A DNA stretch of 23,027 nt, taken from contig CAYSWB010000018.1 in NCBI GenBank assembly GCA_964434575.1, forward strand, positions 1-23,027, given 5' to 3'. Positions 8,036 through 13,085 of this stretch are shown in pieces. A program made the position numbers and the translations under genes. Within the stretch, counting starts at the first letter, position 1. Every line of letters begins with the position of its first letter. Source of the DNA: DAORHV01 sp964434575 (GTDB lineage Bacteria; Patescibacteriota; Gracilibacteria; Peribacterales; Peribacteraceae). The notes beneath the pieces are model-generated. The model was not told the origin of the DNA. It saw only the letters and a list, made by a program, of their open reading frames with translations, and did no database searches.

Positions 8036-8704
8036 TTAACCGTAGGCCACCACGATGGCTTCCACGCGCTCTACGCCTGCCTTCTTCAGCGCCGCCGCGC
8101 AGGCTTGCAGCGTCGAGCCGGTCGTGAACAGGTCGTCCACCAGGATCACGCGTTTGGGCGGGGGACTGGAGCCGCGGTACCGGAAGGCATGCTTCACCGC
8201 TTCCAGGCGCTCGTCACGACTCCGCCACGCTTGGTGACCGGTGGCACGGACGCGCCGAAGGAGCAACGCGGTGCGCCAGCCTTGGCGCTTGCCGATGATC
8301 CGCGCCAACACCTCGGATTGGTTGAAGCCGCGCGAGAACCGGCGGGTCCAATGCAGCGGAACCGGGCACAGTACCGGCGCGAGTTCGCCTTCGGCGCGCA
8401 GGTCCGGCAGCAGACCGGGCAGCGACTTCACGACGATGGCCCCCAGCAGCGCGCCGATCTCGTCCACGCGGCCGTACTTGAACGTGCGGATGGCCTTCTG
8501 GAACAGGGGAGAGGAGTCGTACTTGCCGGCCGCCACGACGTGGTCCACGTCCGCAATGCCGCGCTTGCGCAGCGCCGGTTCCGGCAACATGAGCGGGAAC
8601 AATTCGAAGCTGCCCAGTTCCTCCGGCGTCACCCAAGCGCCCTCGGCGCCGGTGAGCGAACGCTTTGGGTACAGCAGGTCCAGCAGGAAGTCCGTGAAGG
8701 GCAT
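8036..8704 (-). CDS. comF: ComF-family phosphoribosyltransferase-like protein
   Basis: ComF proteins are phosphoribosyltransferase-fold proteins needed for natural transformation; E. coli GntX/YhgH is a relative. The 222-residue protein has the family blocks FKYGR (75-79), CPVPLHWTRRFSRGFNQS (113-130) and the PRPP-binding motif VILVDDLFTTGSTL (186-199). Family members normally begin with a four-cysteine zinc ribbon after LLFP; here the equivalent LLYPKRSLTGAEG has no cysteine, and the only cysteines are C113 and C202. The start ATG at 8704 matches the family N-terminus. Many Patescibacteria retain competence genes as their route for DNA uptake, so a role there is plausible, but no other com gene is in view. 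Its stop lies 98 bp before the next minus-strand gene. Confidence 0.85.
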   Translation of the reverse strand: MPFTDFLLDLLYPKRSLTGAEGAWVTPEELGSFELFPLMLPEPALRKRGIADVDHVVAAGKYDSSPLFQKAIRTFKYGRVDEIGALLGAIVVKSLPGLLPDLRAEGELAPVLCPVPLHWTRRFSRGFNQSEVLARIIGKRQGWRTALLLRRVRATGHQAWRSRDERLEAVKHAFRYRGSSPPPKRVILVDDLFTTGSTLQACAAALKKAGVERVEAIVVAYG

Positions 8705-8820
8705 GGATGCATGGAACCATGCGCGCGCGGGGCGGGGGAGGGTCGTGCGCCAAGTCCGATGACGACATGCTTGAAACGTGGCCGTGGGAGCGGCTTACGA
8801 GGTTCCGCAGATGCTTGGAA

Positions 8821-9033
8821 CTAGGCTGCGCGTTCCGTATTCCAGTCTCTTCCCATATGGAGAAGATTGTAGAGTTTCTGATACGCGTCCCAGCCGATGC
8901 TTTCGGCCGCGGCGTTGATGCGCGCGGCGAGCGCGGCGACGGCGTCTTTATCGCGCTCGTCCACCCGCTCTTTGGAGCGGCGCAGGGCGAATACTTCGCG
9001 GTCCAGACTGGCAAAGAGTGAGGGGTTTGGCAT
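8821..9033 (-). CDS. Hypothetical 70-residue helical protein
   Basis: Not recognised. The protein is charged and apparently all-helical (REVFALRRSKERVDERDKD, then an alanine-rich helix). It has no cysteines, membrane segment or signal peptide. On the minus strand a -10-like TAGAGT (plus positions 9042-9047) ends 8 nt before the ATG, similar to other genes in the window, which supports expression. It lies 116 bp upstream of comF in the same direction and could share a transcript with it. The chance that it is a spurious ORF is real because it is short. Confidence 0.55.
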   Translation of the reverse strand: MPNPSLFASLDREVFALRRSKERVDERDKDAVAALAARINAAAESIGWDAYQKLYNLLHMGRDWNTERAA

Positions 9034-9199
9034 AACCTCAGACTCTACATTTTTCCTCGTTCCCGTCGCGTGTTTCTTTTCCCCGTTTTCGCGCGCGGCA
9101 AACAGATGCCACGAAGTCGGCTGCGATCCACTGTGTTTCGCGGTTGCAGAGACGGATGGTGGACGAAAGTAGATGATGCTCGAATTTCAACGAAGAGGG

Positions 9200-9310
9200 C
9201 CCTTCGACTTCGCTGCGGCTCCGCTCAGGGTCATTCGACCCTTCGAACTCAAAAGAACAGCTCAAGGTTGCAGTCGGTTTACCATGAGCGAGCGAAGCGA
9301 GTCGAATGGT
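9200..9310. repeat. Short palindromic repeats in the gap beside tRNA-Val
   Basis: The 273 bp between 9034 and 9306 contain no gene. They hold the palindrome GGGTC-ATTC-GACCC (9228-9241), two copies of CCCTTCGA (9200 and 9239), and ACCAT...ATGGT (9281-9285, 9306-9310) flanking a CGAGCGAAGCGAG stretch. Motifs of this TTCGACT...GCTCAGG type occur as dispersed intergenic repeats in many bacteria. A role as tRNA 3' trailer or terminator is possible. Confidence 0.45.
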
Positions 9311-9383
9311 GGGCAATACTGGATTCGAACCAGTGACCTTCACAATGTCAATGTGACGCTCTAACCAGCTGAGCTAATTGCCC
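9307..9383 (-). tRNA. tRNA-Val (anticodon GAC)
   Basis: On the minus strand the cloverleaf reads: acceptor GGGCAAT pairing with ATTGCCC, D arm GCTC...GAGC, anticodon arm TCACA-TTGACAT-TGTGA, variable AGGTC, T arm ACTGG-TTCGAAT-CCAGT, discriminator A. Anticodon loop positions 34-36 are GAC, decoding the valine codon GUC. CCA is encoded in the genome at 9307-9309. Confidence 0.97.
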
Positions 9384-9394
9384 GGAGCCCGAAA

Positions 9395-9423
9395 AGAGTA
9401 CGGACAATCCGCGCCGGGGTCAA
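9395..9423 (-). promoter_or_regulatory. Promoter of tRNA-Val
   Basis: On the minus strand TTGACC (9418-9423) and TACTCT (9395-9400) are separated by 17 bp. The -10 ends 11 nt before the first base of the mature tRNA. Confidence 0.75.
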
Positions 9424-9439
9424 TTGCCGGGCAGGGGAG

Positions 9440-9467
9440 TTGCCTGGCGCCGACGCGAAGGTACAAT
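9440..9467 (+). promoter_or_regulatory. Promoter of the 190-residue ORF
   Basis: TTGCCT (9440-9445), a 16-bp spacer and TACAAT (9462-9467) end 11 nt before the ATG at 9479. The predicted leader is only a few nucleotides. It diverges from the tRNA-Val promoter. Confidence 0.6.
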
Positions 9468-9478
9468 CGCGCGCTTCC

Positions 9479-10051
9479 ATGCCGATCAAGAAGTTCCCAT
9501 CGCCGGCCCATGCGGACGAGTCCGAAGCGTTTTGGATCGGGGAGTGGTCGAACGACGAAGGTACCGAGACCGCGGTGGTGCTCGGAAAAGGAGGGCGTGA
9601 GATGTTCGATATCCCCAGGCTGTATGGAGAGCGTATTCTCTACAGATTGAGGATGGTCCTCGGGGGACAGATTTCGAAGGCCCGGTACAACTGCCATGAT
9701 TTCGCAGAGAGTGTCTTCGGGGTCAGCCGCCTCGACAGCATCGACGTGCATGCGGTGCCCTTTTCGTCGATGCGTGGCGAAGTCATCGAACCCTGGCAGG
9801 CGGCGGACCGGTTCGGTTTGCCTTGCGGCGTCCAGTTCCAGAATCCATCGGACAAACGCATGCCGGTCATCCACAGCGCGGTGCTGCTCGGCATCGACTC
9901 GGAAGCGGGCAAAGATGTTCCGGTGCATGAGCGCGCCATCGTCATCCACAAACCCGGCAACTATGAGTTGGAAATCGTCACGCTGGCGGATGCCATGCGG
10001 CGCTACGCGGACCGCCTGAAGCAGGTGGCGTATTTCGACCCCGACGAGTGA
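9479..10051 (+). CDS. Hypothetical protein, possible papain-fold (NlpC/P60-like) enzyme
   Basis: The 190-residue protein is not firmly recognised. It contains ARYNCHDFAESVFG (C72) and, ~60 residues later, PVIHSAVLLGID (H132). The order Cys then a beta-strand starting with His is that of NlpC/P60 and related papain-fold cysteine peptidases (NC..F and H..vylG blocks), but the spacing and context are not decisive. No signal peptide or membrane segment is present, so it would act in the cytoplasm. The ATG at 9479 is chosen because TACAAT lies 11 nt upstream and the in-frame codons before it cover the promoter. It stands alone between tRNA-Val and the rseP-dnaA operon. Confidence 0.75.
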   Translation: MPIKKFPSPAHADESEAFWIGEWSNDEGTETAVVLGKGGREMFDIPRLYGERILYRLRMVLGGQISKARYNCHDFAESVFGVSRLDSIDVHAVPFSSMRGEVIEPWQAADRFGLPCGVQFQNPSDKRMPVIHSAVLLGIDSEAGKDVPVHERAIVIHKPGNYELEIVTLADAMRRYADRLKQVAYFDPDE

Positions 10052-10108
10052 AAAAGAGTGGTCGAAAAAGTGCGTGATCATGTTCCGATACACCCGCAAG
10101 TCGAAGTG

Positions 10109-10149
10109 TGTGGAAAACTTTGGAGATTTCCACACCCCCATGTTACGGT
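10109..10149 (+). promoter_or_regulatory. Putative rseP-dnaA promoter overlapping DnaA-box-like inverted repeat
   Basis: GTGTGGAAA (10108-10116) and TTTCCACAC (10127-10135) form a 9-bp perfect inverted repeat. TGTGGAAAA (10109-10117) is the complement of TTTTCCACA, which fits the DnaA-box consensus TTWTNCACA; ATTTCCACA (10126-10134) differs from it at one base. A weak -35 (TTGGAG, 10120-10125) lies between the arms. An extended -10 TGTTACGGT (10141-10149) follows with an 18-bp spacer. DnaA binding would block this promoter; the binding itself is inference. Confidence 0.45.
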
Positions 10150-10153
10150 CGCC

Positions 10154-10173
10154 GCCTCGATGAAATTCGAGGC
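10154..10173 (+). promoter_or_regulatory. Hairpin in the rseP leader
   Basis: GCCTCGA and TCGAGGC form a perfect 7-bp stem with a 6-nt loop, 18 nt before the rseP ATG. There is no T tract, so it is more likely an mRNA 5'-end structure than a terminator. Confidence 0.4.
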
Positions 10174-10191
10174 CTTCCTTCCGTTTGCAGC

Positions 10192-11304
10192 ATGACGTTT
10201 CTGATCTCCGCCATCGCCTTCGTCGTCCTGCTGACGCTGCTGATCATCATCCACGAACTCGGACACTATCTCGCCGCCCGCTTCTTCAAAGTGGATGTCG
10301 AGGAATTCGGCTTCGGCTTGCCGCCCAAGGCCACTACGTTGTTCCGCAGCGGCGGCACGAACTTCACCCTCAACTGGGTGCCGTTCGGCGGATTCGTCCG
10401 CCTGAAGGGTGAGAACGAGATCGACCTGGAGAAGCGGTTCGCCAAGGGCAGTTTCGCCAAGGCCAGCATCTTTTCGCGCCTGGTCATCCTGTTCGGCGGC
10501 GTGGCCATGAACTTCATCCTCGCGTTCATTCTCCTCACGTTCGGCTTCTCGGCCGGCAAGTGGGTTCCGAATTTCTACCAGACCATCGAACAGATGGAGG
10601 AGGCCGCGGCGAAGGGTGAAATCACGCTGAAGACCGGCGTGTACGTCAACGACGTGCTGCCCGGCGGCACCGCCGAGAAGGCCGGCATCAAGAAGGATTC
10701 CGCCATCGTGACCGTCGACGGAACGTACGTCTCCAAGCCCGAAGATCTGGTGAAGCTGCAGGAGGGCAAGAAGCAGGTCACGTACGAAGTGAAGGCCGAC
10801 CGCCGCGCCACGCCCGAGAAGGTGGTGGTGCAGCTCGTGGACGGCAAGTCGGGCGTCTCCATTTCGGCCTACGCCGCCGAGCTGTCCGCTCCCAAGCGCT
10901 CGGTCGGGGAGGCGATGGTGCTGGCGATCCGTGAGACCGAATTCATGACCGTCCAGACCGTCATCGGCATGGGCAACCTGGTGCGCAGCCTGGTCACCCG
11001 CGGCCACGTGCCCGAGGGGATCACGGGCATCGTCGGCATCGCGGTGCTCACGCACAGCTCGGTGCAGGAAGGCTTCATGACGTACCTCCGTTTGGTGGCT
11101 CTGCTCAGCCTCAGTCTGGCGATCTTGAACGTGCTGCCGCTGCCGGCGCTCGACGGCGGGCGCATCCTGTTCGTGCTGTGCGAGATGGTCCTGCGCCGCC
11201 CGCTGAACCAGCAGTTCGAACTGATGGTGAACGCCATCGGCTTCTTCGTGCTCATCGGCCTGATCATCATCATCACGTTCAACGACGTGATCCACCTCTT
11301 CTAG
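10192..11304 (+). CDS. rseP: RseP-type site-2 metalloprotease
   Basis: Membrane-embedded zinc metalloproteases of the S2P/RseP family cut transmembrane segments of anti-sigma factors and remnant signal peptides. The 370-residue protein has the zinc site HELGH at 21-25 inside the first membrane helix. A GGVAMN turn (102-107) starts the second hydrophobic region, and a PDZ domain covers roughly 145-215. The LDG motif is NVLPLPALDGG (313-323), whose Asp is the third zinc ligand, and a final membrane helix lies near 345-365. The ATG at 10192 is chosen over an upstream in-frame ATG because the HELGH helix then sits at the usual distance from the N-terminus. Its TAG is 1 bp before the dnaA ATG. No sigma/anti-sigma pair is seen here, so the substrate is unknown. 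Confidence 0.95.
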   Translation: MTFLISAIAFVVLLTLLIIIHELGHYLAARFFKVDVEEFGFGLPPKATTLFRSGGTNFTLNWVPFGGFVRLKGENEIDLEKRFAKGSFAKASIFSRLVILFGGVAMNFILAFILLTFGFSAGKWVPNFYQTIEQMEEAAAKGEITLKTGVYVNDVLPGGTAEKAGIKKDSAIVTVDGTYVSKPEDLVKLQEGKKQVTYEVKADRRATPEKVVVQLVDGKSGVSISAYAAELSAPKRSVGEAMVLAIRETEFMTVQTVIGMGNLVRSLVTRGHVPEGITGIVGIAVLTHSSVQEGFMTYLRLVALLSLSLAILNVLPLPALDGGRILFVLCEMVLRRPLNQQFELMVNAIGFFVLIGLIIIITFNDVIHLF

Positions 11305-11305
11305 C

Positions 11306-12787
11306 ATGACCGTCTCGTCAGTTTCCTCTTCCGCCGATACCCGCTCCATCCAGATCATGACCTCGACCGTCGATACCGTCCTCTGGCTCGAAGTCCTCAA
11401 GAAGATCGAACCCCAGCTGCAGCGCAGCCAGTTCATCACCTGGTTCAAGGACACCACCATCCTGGGCCGCGAGAAGGAGACCGTGGTCGTCGGTTTGCCG
11501 TTGCCCATGTTCCTGAACTGGCACCTGGAGCACTACCGCGTCATGACGCTGGACGCGCTCAAGCAGCTCGACGAGACCATCGACCAGATCGTGTACCAGG
11601 TCGACGTCGGCCTGAAGGACGACCCGCAACGCACGCTGCGTTTGCTGGAGCAGTTTCCGGAAAAGAAGAAGTCGCGCAAGCTGCCCAACCGCGCCGAGGT
11701 GAAGCTGGCGGAGGGACTCACGAGCAAGCTCTTGAACCCGCGCTACTCGCTGGAGAACTTCGTGGTCGGGCCCAACAACCGCCTCGCGCACGCGGCGTGC
11801 ATGTCGGTGGCCATGCAGCCGGGCGGCAAGTACAACCCGTTGTTCCTGTACGGCGGCGTGGGTCTCGGCAAGACCCATCTGCTGCAGGCCGTGGGCAACG
11901 CCATCCTCAAGACCATGCCGCAGGCGGCCATCATCTACACCACCACCGAGGACTTCACGAACCAGGTCATCGAGGCCATCCAGCACCAGAAGATGGAGCA
12001 GTTCCGCCGCCGCTACCGCGACGTGGACGTGTTCATCATCGACGACGTGCAGTTCCTGGCCAACAAGGAGCGCACCCAAGAGGAGTTGTTCCACACCTTC
12101 AACACGCTCATCGAGGAGCACAAGCAGGTCATCATCAGCTCGGACCGTCCGCCCAAGGAACTCAACATCCTCCAGGACCGCCTGGTGTCGCGTTTCGAGC
12201 GCGGCATGATCGCCGACGTCGGCACGCCGGATTACGAGACGCGCCTGGCCATCCTGTCCGAGAAGGTGAAGGAGTACGAGCTGTTCATCGACGCCAAGGT
12301 CATGCAGTACATCGCCGAGCACGCCGACAAGAACGTCCGCCAGCTGGAGGGCATTCTCATGCAGGCCGTGGCGCAGTATGAGCTCGAGCACCGCATGCCC
12401 ACCGTCGGCAGCATCGCCGAAATCATGAACAAGCTCATCGCCGAGCCGGGTGCGCCGAAGGAAGACGTGGGCTTCATTCCGCAGCCCAGCCGCGCCGTGT
12501 CGTTCCAGGACGTGCTGGAGGGCGTGAGCAAGTTTTACTCCGTGTCGGTCCCGGACATGATCGGCCAGTCCCGCGTGCGCGAAGTGCTCATCCCGCGCCA
12601 GATCGTCATGTTCCTCGCCAAGCGTTACCTGCGCATGAGCTACGTGCGTTTAGGAGAGTCGTTCAGCCACCGCGACCACACCACCGTCATGCACGCCGTG
12701 GATAAAATCGAGAAGCGCATCACCGAAGATCCGCAGCTGCTGCGCGAAGTGCGCGCCATCGAGCGGGAGGTGGGGTTGGCGAAGTAG
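11306..12787 (+). CDS. dnaA: Chromosomal replication initiator DnaA
   Basis: DnaA is the AAA+ ATPase that melts oriC. Of 493 residues, domain I is ~18-95 (WLEVLKKIEPQLQRSQFITWF), with a short basic linker (~118-135). Domain III has Walker A GGVGLGKT (183-190), Walker B FIIDD (243-247), a sensor region around 275-283 and the arginine-finger segment RLVSRFERG (292-300). Domain IV has the DnaA-box-binding signature SHRDHTTVMHA near 455-465. The ATG at 11306 directly follows rseP. A second in-frame ATG at 11357 would give 476 residues and matches domain I equally well, so the exact start is uncertain. The gene is co-transcribed with rseP rather than standing beside dnaN, and no DnaA-box cluster typical of an origin surrounds it. 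Confidence 0.97.
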   Translation: MTVSSVSSSADTRSIQIMTSTVDTVLWLEVLKKIEPQLQRSQFITWFKDTTILGREKETVVVGLPLPMFLNWHLEHYRVMTLDALKQLDETIDQIVYQVDVGLKDDPQRTLRLLEQFPEKKKSRKLPNRAEVKLAEGLTSKLLNPRYSLENFVVGPNNRLAHAACMSVAMQPGGKYNPLFLYGGVGLGKTHLLQAVGNAILKTMPQAAIIYTTTEDFTNQVIEAIQHQKMEQFRRRYRDVDVFIIDDVQFLANKERTQEELFHTFNTLIEEHKQVIISSDRPPKELNILQDRLVSRFERGMIADVGTPDYETRLAILSEKVKEYELFIDAKVMQYIAEHADKNVRQLEGILMQAVAQYELEHRMPTVGSIAEIMNKLIAEPGAPKEDVGFIPQPSRAVSFQDVLEGVSKFYSVSVPDMIGQSRVREVLIPRQIVMFLAKRYLRMSYVRLGESFSHRDHTTVMHAVDKIEKRITEDPQLLREVRAIEREVGLAK

Positions 12788-12878
12788 GGATTCAGGGGAA
12801 ACAGGTGATTCAGGGGAGTCAGGGGATTTTGCATGCATTCGCCTGCTTCCCCTGTTTCTTCTGACTCACCTGAATCCC
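12787..12878 (+). repeat. Hairpin repeat after dnaA, copy 1 of 2
   Basis: The arms GGGATTCAGG (12787-12796) and CCTGAATCCC (12869-12878) are perfect complements. The DNA between them is built from repeated CAGGGGA-type units and their complements. The 19-mer CAGGGGAGTCAGGGGATTT (12811-12829) recurs exactly at 19023-19041. It starts at the dnaA stop codon and lies before the thrS promoter, so it may end dnaA transcription although a T tract is lacking. Confidence 0.7.
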
Positions 12879-12886
12879 GTCCGCCG

Positions 12887-12916
12887 TTGTCAAAACAGCA
12901 CGAACAGGCGTATAAT
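12887..12916 (+). promoter_or_regulatory. Promoter of the thrS leader
   Basis: TTGTCA (12887-12892), an 18-bp spacer and a perfect TATAAT (12911-12916) end 6 nt before the GTG of the leader ORF. The leader would be translated from a leaderless transcript. Confidence 0.8.
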
Positions 12917-12922
12917 CACATC

Positions 12923-12982
12923 GTGATCCGCTTCGTGACCACCACCACTACCACCACGACCTCCTCGGAGGGCGGGTGCTAG
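12923..12982 (+). CDS. Threonine-rich leader peptide of thrS
   Basis: A 19-codon ORF starting with GTG encodes MIRFVTTTTTTTTSSEGGC and stops at TAG. Eight consecutive threonine codons (ACC ACC ACC ACT ACC ACC ACG ACC, 12938-12961) follow the fifth codon. It begins 6 nt after TATAAT and ends 103 nt before the threonyl-tRNA synthetase start. Leader peptides rich in the cognate amino acid, such as ThrL of E. coli and PheM before pheST, sense charged tRNA through ribosome stalling. The position before thrS makes the same role here very likely. T-box signals are absent. It is too short for usual gene callers. Confidence 0.75.
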   Translation: MIRFVTTTTTTTTSSEGGC

Positions 12983-13055
12983 CGCGTGAGTAGATACGAC
13001 GCGTAGCCAACCTCTCTCCGGATGGAGCGGGGGCGTTTCACCGTTGCCCGATCCG
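12966..13055 (+). promoter_or_regulatory. Candidate attenuator region between leader peptide and thrS
   Basis: Hairpin A pairs GCTAgCGCGT (12978-12987, one bulged G) with ACGCGTAGC (12999-13007) and contains the leader stop codon. Hairpin B pairs CGGAT/ATCCG and CGGG/CCCG between 13019 and 13055. CGGAGGG (12966-12972, just after the threonine run) can instead pair with CTCTCCG (13014-13020), which would disrupt hairpin B. Such mutually exclusive pairing fits attenuation. No T tract follows, so control could be at translation or Rho-dependent. The fold is drawn by eye. Confidence 0.45.
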
Positions 13056-13085
13056 TCTGCTACTCTCCTCCTACCCACCCATCTT

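Noticed and set aside
10052..10191. Origin of replication next to dnaA
   Set aside because: Only two DnaA-box-like 9-mers arranged as one inverted repeat are visible, without an A/T-rich unwinding region. A promoter operator is more likely.
12983..13085. T-box riboswitch before thrS
   Set aside because: No AGGGTGG-type T-box sequence or terminator with T tract is present; the threonine-codon run gives a better explanation.
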